DNA of 55,687 nucleotides from a virus: IMG/VR virus record IMGVR_UViG_3300042890_004616, positions 1 to 55,687 of that record; one strand, 5' to 3'. Shown piece by piece: positions 32,836 to 40,646 of this stretch (position 1 is its first letter; each line of letters starts with the position of its first letter). The notes under the pieces were generated by a model. It saw only the letters and a program-made list of their open reading frames with translations, ran no database searches and was not told where the DNA came from. The position numbers and the translations under genes were made by a program.

Positions 32836-33315
32836 ATGAAAAAGGTAATTAAAAAGTTATTAAGAGAAGGGTTGATGGGTGATACTATCACTGCTTACAG
32901 ATGTATTGATGGTGAATACGATTCGAATAGAAATGGAATACAATATTTTGCTATTAACAAAGAATACGCTTCTCATTTTGGTGATAATTGCTATAAATTT
33001 AAAATAGATACTACCAATGCTAATGTACTTAATTTAGAATCATGGAATAAACTATACACAGAAAAAACTGGTAAAAATGGAAACTTATATAACAGACAAC
33101 AAGGGTTATTTGTTGTAGGTGAAATTGCTATTAGTGAGGGTTTTTCAGACCAATTAGAATTATTCGGTTTAGAGTGTGGTGATGAAATGACTAATAAGTT
33201 TGTTAATGAATTTAATCATTGTGATATTATATATGGTGAAGATGCTGGTGAACATGAAAAGGTATTTGCTGTTAAAGACGTTAGATTTGTATCTTTAGTG
33301 GGTAAAGTTATTTAA
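32836..33315 (+). CDS. ADP-ribosyltransferase-like protein with cleavable N-terminus
   Basis: 159 residues. Residues 1-11 (MKKVIKKLLRE, then Gly) form a basic amphipathic helix ending in LRE, matching gp21-type protease sites and resembling the capsid-targeting peptides of T4 internal proteins. The rest resembles compact ADP-ribosyltransferase-like domains: ITAYRCIDGEY (18-28, Arg22 at the NAD-binding position), YFAINKEYASHFG (37-49, the strand-helix after the active site), and CDIIYGEDAGEHEKVFAVKDV (129-149, with Glu candidates). T4 Alt is a head-packaged ADP-ribosyltransferase that modifies host RNA polymerase; this may be a smaller analogue (inference). The fold call is by pattern only and the catalytic triad is not certain. 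Confidence 0.5.
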   Translation: MKKVIKKLLREGLMGDTITAYRCIDGEYDSNRNGIQYFAINKEYASHFGDNCYKFKIDTTNANVLNLESWNKLYTEKTGKNGNLYNRQQGLFVVGEIAISEGFSDQLELFGLECGDEMTNKFVNEFNHCDIIYGEDAGEHEKVFAVKDVRFVSLVGKVI

Positions 33316-33317
33316 AT

Positions 33318-33491
33318 CTAATCTTTTTCACTATCTTTTATTAGATTGTAAGTTTTTTCATTTTCATTAATTTCAATTATTAAACTTCTAAGCTTAGCAC
33401 CTAATTCCATATCGTTAGGAATTTCTTTTACTAATTTACGAACTTCACTAGCAAAAGCATTATCTCTCATAAAAAATGTAGGTATATTCAT
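33318..33491 (-). CDS. Small helical protein, 57 residues
   Basis: Begins MNIPTFFMRDNAFASEVRKL and ends IKDSEKD. ATG at 33491, TAG at 33318-33320. The protein has good composition (charged, helical, few rare residues). A TATATTTG host-type promoter lies 13 bases before the ATG. The gene fills the otherwise empty space between convergent neighbours exactly, its stop lying two bases from the stop of the 32836 gene. Function unknown. Confidence 0.65.
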   Translation of the reverse strand: MNIPTFFMRDNAFASEVRKLVKEIPNDMELGAKLRSLIIEINENEKTYNLIKDSEKD

Positions 33492-33504
33492 AATTAATTT
33501 TTAA

Positions 33505-33512
33505 CAAATATA
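33505..33512 (-). promoter_or_regulatory. Host-type promoter box
   Basis: Minus-strand GGTATATTTGTTAAAAA, box TATATTTG, 13 bases before the ATG at 33491. Divergent from the late box at 33538. Confidence 0.6.
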
Positions 33513-33537
33513 CCAATAAAATTAATATAAATCAAGA

Positions 33538-33545
33538 TATTTATA
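33538..33545 (+). promoter_or_regulatory. Late-type box three bases before an ATG
   Basis: TATTTATA-GAT-ATG. The 14-base stretch from the box to the ATG is identical to that at 4426-4439. The downstream signal peptide shows that this ATG is the true start. Confidence 0.55.
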
Positions 33546-33548
33546 GAT

Positions 33549-34214
33549 ATGAAAACAAATTTTTTAATATTAGTAAGTTACCTAATTGGATTGGTGACTT
33601 ATTCACAAACAAATGTTATAACTAAAAACAAATTAATAATACCTCATGGTGATATAACTTTATATTTAGATGATGATACAACAACACTAGTTTCTAAACA
33701 GATAATAAGATACGAAAACTTTAAAAATATAGGTAAGTTTGATAGATGTAATTGTTGGTTTCAAGATACATACAAAGGTAAATATATTGAGACCAAATAT
33801 ATAAAGACTGGTTTTGATAAAGGTCATTTAACACCATCAAGTATTACATCTTATGATAGTGTTGTTAATAAAAATTCTTTTAGTATGTTTAATGAGGCAC
33901 CACAATATGCTTATTTTAATGAACACCCATGGAAAGATTTAGAAATGTCAGTTGAAGATACTATAGCTAAATATAAAAAAGATGCTATAATAATCACTGG
34001 TGTTTTATATAACGAAAACAATAAAAAATACTTACCAAATTCTAAAATAAAAATACCAACACATTATTATAAAGTATTGGTTATTGGTAGAATTGTTTAT
34101 GCTTGGATAGGTATAAATGCTGATGGTAAAAAAGATTGTAAAATAACAACAATTAATTTATTTGATTTAAATTTATTGTTTATTAATAATAAAATAGATT
34201 TAACTATTAGATAA
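33549..34214 (+). CDS. Secreted DNA/RNA non-specific endonuclease
   Basis: 221 residues. The N-terminus MKTNFLILVSYLIGLVTYSQ is a Sec signal peptide with cleavage probably before Gln20, typical of flavobacteria. The body has the beta-beta-alpha-metal nuclease pattern of the NUC1/EndA family: TGFDKGHLTPSSI (catalytic-type His in D-x-GH) followed by SMFNEAPQYAYFNEHPWKDLE (Asn and Trp positions). It is shorter than typical NUC1 nucleases. An exported nuclease made late could clear host DNA released at lysis, act in the periplasm on incoming DNA of competitors, or recycle nucleotides; none is shown. Late-boxed, ends at a bidirectional terminator. Confidence 0.8.
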   Translation: MKTNFLILVSYLIGLVTYSQTNVITKNKLIIPHGDITLYLDDDTTTLVSKQIIRYENFKNIGKFDRCNCWFQDTYKGKYIETKYIKTGFDKGHLTPSSITSYDSVVNKNSFSMFNEAPQYAYFNEHPWKDLEMSVEDTIAKYKKDAIIITGVLYNENNKKYLPNSKIKIPTHYYKVLVIGRIVYAWIGINADGKKDCKITTINLFDLNLLFINNKIDLTIR

Positions 34215-34215
34215 T

Positions 34216-34247
34216 AAAAAAAGCCTAAGTATTACCTAGGCTTTTTA
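34216..34247. terminator. Bidirectional terminator between the two late strands
   Basis: AAAAAGCCTA...TAGGCTTTTT, 10-bp stem, A-tract on the left and T-tract on the right. It separates the plus-strand head region from the minus-strand baseplate region (gene ending at 34274). Confidence 0.88.
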
Positions 34248-34273
34248 ATATACGTTAACTCTTTAATTTTATT

Positions 34274-35191
34274 TTAAGCTTTTGTTCCGCAACTAGCACA
34301 GAATCTATGTGTTTTACCTAATTTACTACCACAGTTGGTGCAATACACCTTAACTTGGATATCTTCAACCGTATTTATCTTTTGTGATATTGGTAACATC
34401 TTGTACTCTATAGTGTGGAAAGCTAAATATTCGAATGTTTTATCCACCGTAACAACCTTTTGGTTAGAAACTGAACCTTGCTCTACCCTACCAGTTTCTA
34501 TGCTCTTAGAACGGCTCTTTAAGCTTCTAATAAATTTACTTTGTTTTGGTGCATCCATAGAAAGTGTAGCTGAAGCATCCATGAAGTCTAGTGTTGGTAT
34601 ATTTTTACTATCTAAGTCTACTGATGAGCTATACAAAGCAGTTGTACCGTTGGTGAATGACGTGTTATCACCTTTAGATAATGTACTCGAACCTAAACTA
34701 TTGGTATTGTATGTTCCACCAAATCCAGTTGAACAACATCTATCTCGTTCAGTGGTATTAATACTTGGTCGGTTAAAACTACTTAAGTTTAATGTTCCAT
34801 TATTTGGGTTAAAATTAAGTGGTGTTCTTTCTTTATAGAATTCTACTTTGAAATCACCATTATTCTCTATCGCTTTTTTAACTTCTTCTGTATTAGATAC
34901 TTCATAGGTATCGAATAAGAATTTCTTAGCAACATCTAGGTATCTATCTAAGAATACTCTTTGTGCTGGATTTAATACCAAACCACCTTGTGATATAGGT
35001 TTACCGTTAAGTATGATTTTAGCTAAAATCACGTCTGTTGTTGGATTAAATAATTCGATTTGGAACTCAGTCCCAGATTGTAGATAATACGTTGGCATGT
35101 CGCCCGTATTGTTGTAGACTTTAAGTCTTGATTTATTCACAGCAATCATAGCTGTAGGCACAGCTTGTACCTCATTTGTTTTTTTGTACAT
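34274..35191 (-). CDS. Probable virion protein with C-terminal zinc ribbon
   Basis: 305 residues. The N-terminal beta domain (about 1-130: SRLKVYNNTGDMPTYYLQSG, FQIELFNPTTDVILAKIILN, LVLNPAQRVFLDRYLDVAKK) looks like a structural jelly-roll. A Ser/Thr/Asn-rich middle follows, and a C-terminal zinc ribbon VYCTNCGSKLGKTHRFCASCGTKA has CxxC pairs about 14 residues apart. Zinc ribbons of this double-CxxC type are usual in transcription and cell proteins but unusual at the end of a virion-like protein. Read from a late box with a leader of about 105 bases. First gene after the convergent terminator; role unknown. Confidence 0.65.
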   Translation of the reverse strand: MYKKTNEVQAVPTAMIAVNKSRLKVYNNTGDMPTYYLQSGTEFQIELFNPTTDVILAKIILNGKPISQGGLVLNPAQRVFLDRYLDVAKKFLFDTYEVSNTEEVKKAIENNGDFKVEFYKERTPLNFNPNNGTLNLSSFNRPSINTTERDRCCSTGFGGTYNTNSLGSSTLSKGDNTSFTNGTTALYSSSVDLDSKNIPTLDFMDASATLSMDAPKQSKFIRSLKSRSKSIETGRVEQGSVSNQKVVTVDKTFEYLAFHTIEYKMLPISQKINTVEDIQVKVYCTNCGSKLGKTHRFCASCGTKA

Positions 35192-35297
35192 TTGTTTAAC
35201 TTTTTAATGTATGTTATTATTGTACTAATTACTTTGTTGCCAATGACAACTCTAAACCTTTTTAATGGTCGTAACTAATACGTTGAGTTAACGTAAT

Positions 35298-35305
35298 TAT
35301 AAATA
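35298..35305 (-). promoter_or_regulatory. Late-type box with long leader
   Basis: Minus-strand TTAGTATATTTATAATT, box TATTTATA, 106 bases before the ATG at 35191. Downstream in the leader TACGTTAACTCAACGTA forms a 6-bp hairpin. Nothing else recognisable in 35192-35343. Confidence 0.5.
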
Positions 35306-35343
35306 TACTAAATATTGAAATAAAGTCAAGTAGTTTTTAGAAA

Positions 35344-35694
35344 TTATTCAAAATCTGAACCTTGTTCACATATTGTCGATTGAATTTGATGCCAATATGT
35401 ATCTGCCTCATCTGGCATACTATCACCACTCATATGGTCGTTCTTTCTTTGTGCGTCAATTGTTATTTGTTCTTGTTTAAGGTTTTCCAATGGAACGTGA
35501 ATCTTTTGCATTAGTCTAGTTTTAGTAGCCTCGTCAACACCTTTCATTGCTTCTTCAACATGGTGTAATGCTTCTGAATAACTACCAATAGTCATTTTAT
35601 TACAAATAGTTTGAGTCCCTTGATTCATGTTTTGACCATCAATCATTTGTTCTCTAATTTTTTTTCTTATAAAACTTCTCATATTATTGTCCAT
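35344..35694 (-). CDS. Small protein with propeptide-like N-terminus
   Basis: 116 residues. Starts MDNNMRSFIRKKIREQMIDG: a basic amphipathic helix ending IRE (residue 15), another fit to the (L/I)-x-E protease rule. The rest is helical and polar (YSEALHHVEEAMKGVDEATK). Overlaps the upstream gene by 11 bases, so it is translated with the 35684-37090 virion protein. Possibly a head internal protein, or a structural protein of the baseplate group in which it sits. Confidence 0.6.
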   Translation of the reverse strand: MDNNMRSFIRKKIREQMIDGQNMNQGTQTICNKMTIGSYSEALHHVEEAMKGVDEATKTRLMQKIHVPLENLKQEQITIDAQRKNDHMSGDSMPDEADTYWHQIQSTICEQGSDFE

Positions 35695-37090
35695 ATCTTA
35701 AATCAACTTGGTTTACAATTTCAAATTGAACCGCATTTTTTATTGTGGTAACTTCTAAATTAGATGTAACAAGCACATCCAAATAATACATATTTGGTAT
35801 TAAACTTGCGGTATCTAATAAGAAGTAATAGTTATTTGTTGTCATTTCAACTGGTTGGAAATCAATTACTGTTAATTCAGCTGCACCTTCTGATACATAT
35901 AAACGGTATTTGATATCATCTATTACTTGTGTTTGTTCTACAGTATATGGTATTCTAGCAGATACTAAAACCTTACGAATATCACCACGTTTTATTCTTT
36001 CTCTATTTTGTAATCCACTAATTGATACAGCAACTCTTTTTGGTAATGAATCATTATTACCAATATTATAATAACCCATAGAATCTTTGGTAACAAAATC
36101 CAAAGAAATATCTTGTCTAGTAATACCATTTATTGATATGTTGGTCCAAACATCTGAATACATTGTCTCTTCATTCGTTCCATTTGTTGGTACTAATAAA
36201 TTGATTGAATAAACACCTTTGGTTACATGATTAACTTGAGATGATGTGAATGATGAAAATAAAACATCATTTTGATTGTATATATTAACACTAGGTATAT
36301 TATCTAAGTTTGTTGGATTTCCGTTTACATTTACGTATAAATACAAGTTATTATTTTTATCTAAAAAGAAATCATTTCTATCATCTTTGATATGGTTTTC
36401 ATATACAGTTTCAATAAATGGTTCATAAAATGTTTGTGTGTTGTTAGTAAAGAATCCAACATATTGTAAGTTGTTAGTACTAGTTAGTTCGTAACTTCTG
36501 TCGTAAGCAATACCTAACCCGTAATTTGTATTACCAGTTAAAACACCATTAACATACTGTGTAATATCCATTTCAATATTTTCATTACCTTTATCAAAAT
36601 GTTGGTAAGTAACAGTTATAGCACTAGGAGAACCAGAATAAACACCAGTACCACCAGACCAATTAAAACCAGTTTTTGGTGTAATCCAATTTGATGGACA
36701 ATTTGAAAAAGCACAATCACCATTTAAAAGGTCACAAACTTCGTAGTCATATCCAACACCATTATCCCAATCTTGGTCTATTCTGAATAGTATTAAATCA
36801 AATGAACTAGTTCGTTTTTTTGTTGCCATAGTTCCATTTAAAAGGTCTTTATCGAATGAACCAGTATTGGTTAATCTAAGAGTGTGTTTAAGCTTACTAA
36901 GGTCAGTAAATGTACCACCAGTATAAAAGTTTTTAATTCTTGTTTCATCAAAGTGAAATAAGAATCTACTATATTGTTGTTGCGAAGCTGCACCACCATA
37001 GAATAGTTCAGCGATTGGATTTAAACCAGTATTAACGTTTAAATTACTAACTATCGTATTGTTTTTATCAAAATATGTTCTAATTACCAT
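35684..37090 (-). CDS. Large beta-rich virion protein, probable tail or baseplate component
   Basis: 468 residues. Beta-rich with repeated Asn/Thr/Tyr strands. The N-terminal part (1-210) includes SRFLFHFDETRIKNFYTGGT and DQDWDNGVGYDYEVCD, which recall carbohydrate-binding or DNRLRE-like beta modules. The C-terminal half looks like tandem Ig-like or beta-sandwich domains (SVNIYNQNDVLFSSFTSSQV, RKVLVSARIPYTVEQTQVID). Likely a tail-associated adhesin or baseplate wedge protein. Late box on its own promoter; the gp5-type spike gene precedes it. Confidence 0.6.
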   Translation of the reverse strand: MVIRTYFDKNNTIVSNLNVNTGLNPIAELFYGGAASQQQYSRFLFHFDETRIKNFYTGGTFTDLSKLKHTLRLTNTGSFDKDLLNGTMATKKRTSSFDLILFRIDQDWDNGVGYDYEVCDLLNGDCAFSNCPSNWITPKTGFNWSGGTGVYSGSPSAITVTYQHFDKGNENIEMDITQYVNGVLTGNTNYGLGIAYDRSYELTSTNNLQYVGFFTNNTQTFYEPFIETVYENHIKDDRNDFFLDKNNNLYLYVNVNGNPTNLDNIPSVNIYNQNDVLFSSFTSSQVNHVTKGVYSINLLVPTNGTNEETMYSDVWTNISINGITRQDISLDFVTKDSMGYYNIGNNDSLPKRVAVSISGLQNRERIKRGDIRKVLVSARIPYTVEQTQVIDDIKYRLYVSEGAAELTVIDFQPVEMTTNNYYFLLDTASLIPNMYYLDVLVTSNLEVTTIKNAVQFEIVNQVDLRYGQ

Positions 37091-37101
37091 TTTCTTTTAT
37101 T

Positions 37102-37109
37102 TATAAATA
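37102..37109 (-). promoter_or_regulatory. Late-type box
   Basis: Minus-strand GATATTTATAAATAAAAG, 11 bases before the ATG at 37090. Confidence 0.5.
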
Positions 37110-37119
37110 TCTAAAAATA

Positions 37120-38133
37120 CTAATTAATTCTAACGTTTTTAGATAACATAGCTTTTTCTAAATCATCAGCTTTTGCTTTGAATGCTGCAACACCTTGAAT
37201 ATTACCCGAAGCTGTTAAATCAGTAGCTGGATTACCATTACCATTGTGTACATGTGAGAATATAGCATTTTTCATAAGTCTTAAGTATTGTAGTAAAATA
37301 TCACCAAAAGGAACTTGATGAGCCGTTGAAAGTATTGTTTCTAATTCACTATCACTAATTAAACCATCTTGGTTCGTTAAATTAAATTTAGGGCTACCAT
37401 CATGTGATAATAAATTAATCTTATTTGAAACTATATTGGTCACGGTACCTTTCTTAATTACTTCAGCACCTTTTTTTGAAATCTTAACATCATTTTTAAT
37501 TTGAATATAACCTTGTGTTTTTTTATTAAATGTAAATCCATATGGATTTTTATCATAAGGTGTTGATACTGAGAATTTACCAGCTCTTAATACTATTTCG
37601 TTTGTTTTTTGAGTTATGTCGGTATTATATCTACCTTGAATACTAATATCTTGTTGGTTAGGAAATACACCGATAAGTTCTGGTATTGTTTCTACCGAAA
37701 CTTTTGGTTCTGAATTAGATATACTTAACCCGTTTAAAGCTGAAAATCTATAAGGTTCATTATTAAGGTTTTGTGGTTGTGATATTATAGGTCCAAAATA
37801 AATTCTATCAATATTAGGTTTTGTGTTATCAAAACTAAAAACAAAAACAGCCTCACCAACTTTAGGTTGTGTATTAACAATAGAACTCATAGGTAAAGAC
37901 CATGGTAAAACACTAGGGTTTAGTTTACCATCTGGACCTATAAGACCATTAACATTGTCATCACCACCACGTGTTGCTGGTCCATATATTCTAACTTTAA
38001 TACGACCCATGTTAGTAGGGTCATCTACTGACACTACTTCACCTACTGAAAATATTTGGGTATATTTAATACCTTCATACGTTTCTGTTCTATTGGTTGT
38101 TAATTTATTATTACCTTCGTTAATAAAATACAT
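37120..38133 (-). CDS. Baseplate hub spike protein with gp5/gpV OB fold
   Basis: 337 residues. Residues about 22-115 form the OB-fold domain of gp5/gpV spike proteins: FSVGEVVSVDDPTNMGRIKV followed by RIYG, LPWSLPMSS, KVGEAVFVFSFDNTKPNIDR. The C-terminal half is beta-rich (repeated strand turns, about 150-260), consistent with a trimeric needle. The end FSHVHNGNGNPATDLTAS carries an HxH pair, reminiscent of the metal-binding tip of spikes. No lysozyme domain, unlike T4 gp5. It would form the membrane-piercing tip of a contractile tail. Its ATG follows the stop of a 58-residue gene by one base. Confidence 0.82.
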   Translation of the reverse strand: MYFINEGNNKLTTNRTETYEGIKYTQIFSVGEVVSVDDPTNMGRIKVRIYGPATRGGDDNVNGLIGPDGKLNPSVLPWSLPMSSIVNTQPKVGEAVFVFSFDNTKPNIDRIYFGPIISQPQNLNNEPYRFSALNGLSISNSEPKVSVETIPELIGVFPNQQDISIQGRYNTDITQKTNEIVLRAGKFSVSTPYDKNPYGFTFNKKTQGYIQIKNDVKISKKGAEVIKKGTVTNIVSNKINLLSHDGSPKFNLTNQDGLISDSELETILSTAHQVPFGDILLQYLRLMKNAIFSHVHNGNGNPATDLTASGNIQGVAAFKAKADDLEKAMLSKNVRIN

Positions 38134-38134
38134 G

Positions 38135-38311
38135 TTATTCCCCTTTAAGTCTTTTTAGTATTATCTTATTTGCTTTGTCAAATTGTTTTTCAATTTCAAC
38201 CATTTTATCGAAGTCTTTTAGCATTCTTAATTTAAGTGCTTCATGGTCAGCTTCCATTTGTTTTATTTCAAACAGAATTTCGTTGTTTGTTTTATTTTCT
38301 AAATCATCCAT
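38135..38311 (-). CDS. Small coiled-coil protein, 58 residues
   Basis: Begins MDDLENKTNNEILFEIKQME and ends ILKRLKGE. ATG at 38311, TAA at 38135-38137, one base before the spike ATG. Continuous charged helix with heptad-like hydrophobics (ILFEIKQMEADHEALKLRML). The frame fills the exact gap between two virion genes and is almost certainly translated. Perhaps a small baseplate assembly factor or chaperone (inference from position). Confidence 0.75.
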   Translation of the reverse strand: MDDLENKTNNEILFEIKQMEADHEALKLRMLKDFDKMVEIEKQFDKANKIILKRLKGE

Positions 38312-38314
38312 AAT

Positions 38315-38737
38315 TTATCTAATTATACCGTTACCAATACCCATAGTTGTTGTGGCACCTTGAGATACTACTGGAATACCTAAATTACCGACACCCACTG
38401 TTGAAACTGACACACCCATAGGTATGACAACATTCACAACAGATTCTGTAAGTATTGCGTTTATTATTTCTTCAACTCTTATTAATTCCATAGATTCTTC
38501 AACGTTTGGTCCATCGGCAAATATATCACCAACTTGTCTACCAGATTCTGATTGTCTTGAGATTATTCGAGCAGCTATTAATTTAGCTGATAGTCCAGGT
38601 CTTAATTGTGACCCAATCAGAATCAATGGTGGGGGTAGTGGACTTATAGGTTCTTGTGGAATACTAAAAGCTGATAATATAGTGTTTAAAACACCGCTGA
38701 TAGTACTTAAATCAAATGTTTTATTATTATCTCCCAT
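38315..38737 (-). CDS. Small baseplate-region protein, unknown function
   Basis: 140 residues. Pro/Leu-rich N-terminal third (SIPQEPISPLPPPLILIGSQ), helical centre (SAKLIAARIISRQSESGRQV), and a Val/Gly-rich beta tail (VVIPMGVSVSTVGVGNLGIP...TTTMGIGNGII). The repetitive hydrophobic Gly/Val tail suggests a beta-helix or amyloid-like strand stack. Overlaps the upstream gene by 1 base. Part of the baseplate gene run; function not recognised. Confidence 0.6.
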   Translation of the reverse strand: MGDNNKTFDLSTISGVLNTILSAFSIPQEPISPLPPPLILIGSQLRPGLSAKLIAARIISRQSESGRQVGDIFADGPNVEESMELIRVEEIINAILTESVVNVVIPMGVSVSTVGVGNLGIPVVSQGATTTMGIGNGIIR

Positions 38738-40245
38738 TACATTAATCCTTTAATAATTCTAAGTACATCTTGTGGAACACCAACAAGACTTAATAATTGT
38801 GATTTTCTATCGTTAGCTTTTTCAACTTGTCTTTTTATAGCCATTAAAGCTGTTAATTCACCAACATATTTTAACACTACTTTAATCAATTCTTGCATTA
38901 TTCTTTTGGTAATTTTTTTGATTATCATTTTGAATAAATTTCTAGATAGTTTCATAAAATCTATAGCATCAGCATAATCATTTGATTGACCATACACAAT
39001 TTTCATATTGATTAGAAAAATAAAAACAATTTTTGGTGAAATTATCGATGATGAAATAGATTTAATTAGTGTATTGATTATTTGTTGAATGAAATTTAAT
39101 TTGATTGCTGAATCATCAACTGGGTCAGTAGAATTTACTGTGTTTTGTTCAGCCATTTTATTTATATTATTTCTAACAATATCTTTTTTATTAAAAGAAG
39201 TAGCACCAGTCATTTCAGCATTAAAATCAGTAAGCATACTAACTGGAATTGAGGCTGGAACTTGGTTACAACATTCTAATTTAAGTATACCTTTTTTCCT
39301 CCATGAAGCTGATTCTTGTTGTTTATAAACTTCATCATTTGTAAAATTAAAATAACCATCATCGATAGTTTCTTTATCATTAGCTTCAATCATCCTATCA
39401 ATTACAGCATCAATTTTACTCTCCATTTCTAATTGTTTAAGTGACTTTTTAATCACAGTAGATAGAGAACCATAGATTGAATCAATAGTTTTATTCACCA
39501 CTTTAGTAGTATCTAATAACGGTCCTTTATTTATAAATGAACTATTTAAATCTGGTAATTTATTAAGTGAAAAACTTGGATTAACTTTTATAGTTAAAGA
39601 GTTGTTTGGTCTAGTAACAGTACCAACTGAATTAAAGGTAATGTCTAACATGTTGTCCCAAGTATATTGTGTTCCATCATCTTGAATCACCCCATATAGG
39701 AAAGTATTAAAGTCAGTACTGTTGGTTAATGGTGTTGTTATATCATTGTATATTAAAGTACCGTATTCAGATGTTGGGTCGGTTTTAAACATATCTAAAA
39801 AATCAATCTTAGTTACCTCGATTATAATCCCAGGTGAGTATAAAAATGCTGGTATGCTAGGATTAATACCACAACTAACAATACTTTTTAATTCATCTTT
39901 CAAAGAGCTTTTAATTAGTTCTTCAATTTCTTTTATATTATTTGTTAAAAAATTAATTACAACTTCTATAAGTGCTGTGTAACCAATTAATGATTTAATC
40001 AAATCAGTTAAAAATGTTAAAGAATTATTCCCATTATTAATGGATGGCATAGATGAACTAGTTTTTAACTTAACACCTTCAACCATTGCTCTAGCCGCAG
40101 CTATTTTACCAAATATTTTTTTCTTTTTATCAACAACAGCACTTTTACCACCATTAAATTTACCTTTGGCGTTACTTGTTTTATCGTTTATTTGGTTATT
40201 TAACTTATCAGCGTTAGCGTTTATATTCTCTGCATTTGATGGCAT
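38737..40245 (-). CDS. Large baseplate-region protein, unknown function
   Basis: 502 residues. N-terminal basic helical region (about 1-60). A membrane-like or buried hydrophobic helix (SLIGYTALIEVVINFLTNNIKE, about 88-109) follows, then mixed alpha/beta with long helices (ILKLECCNQVPASIPVS around 322-338). Near the C-terminus is a set of amphipathic helices (INTLIKSISSSIISPKIVFIFLINM, about 388-412). Size and position beside the spike gene suggest a baseplate hub or tape-associated protein. No family recognised. Confidence 0.6.
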   Translation of the reverse strand: MPSNAENINANADKLNNQINDKTSNAKGKFNGGKSAVVDKKKKIFGKIAAARAMVEGVKLKTSSSMPSINNGNNSLTFLTDLIKSLIGYTALIEVVINFLTNNIKEIEELIKSSLKDELKSIVSCGINPSIPAFLYSPGIIIEVTKIDFLDMFKTDPTSEYGTLIYNDITTPLTNSTDFNTFLYGVIQDDGTQYTWDNMLDITFNSVGTVTRPNNSLTIKVNPSFSLNKLPDLNSSFINKGPLLDTTKVVNKTIDSIYGSLSTVIKKSLKQLEMESKIDAVIDRMIEANDKETIDDGYFNFTNDEVYKQQESASWRKKGILKLECCNQVPASIPVSMLTDFNAEMTGATSFNKKDIVRNNINKMAEQNTVNSTDPVDDSAIKLNFIQQIINTLIKSISSSIISPKIVFIFLINMKIVYGQSNDYADAIDFMKLSRNLFKMIIKKITKRIMQELIKVVLKYVGELTALMAIKRQVEKANDRKSQLLSLVGVPQDVLRIIKGLM

Positions 40246-40247
40246 TA

Positions 40248-40634
40248 TTATTCAGATTCGTTTTCTTCGTTATTTTTTTCATTCTTAAGCATTTCCCTTA
40301 TTGATTTGAAATCACTAAGAGAAGCACCACCGTTACTTCTTTCTGAAACAGCTGAATCCTCATTACCACGATGTTTTATTATATCGCTTTGAAGTTTAGC
40401 TATTTCTAATTTGATTCTAATTGCTGAATCTTTTATCTTTAATAAACCACCCTTTTCTTTAGCTAATTTTGTGTGGTCATCAACATCTAGTGGTATAGCA
40501 CTAGCACCAAGTTCATTTATTGTTTTTTGAGCATCAGATATTTGTAAACACGCATCATTATAAGTTTCTTGTATTAATCCTTCTAATGAATCAGTATTGT
40601 TTACTTTTACTTCTTGTTTCTTTTTCCTCGGCAA
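40248..40634 (-). CDS. Small helical protein of the baseplate gene run
   Basis: 128 residues. Basic N-terminus (MPRKKKQEVKVNN), a long charged helix (about 15-85, including LAKEKGGLLKIKDSAIRIKL), acidic Glu/Asn-rich end. Two bases separate its stop from the next gene, so it is co-translated with the baseplate genes. Not recognised. Confidence 0.6.
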   Translation of the reverse strand: MPRKKKQEVKVNNTDSLEGLIQETYNDACLQISDAQKTINELGASAIPLDVDDHTKLAKEKGGLLKIKDSAIRIKLEIAKLQSDIIKHRGNEDSAVSERSNGGASLSDFKSIREMLKNEKNNEENESE

Positions 40635-40646
40635 AATTTCTAATTT

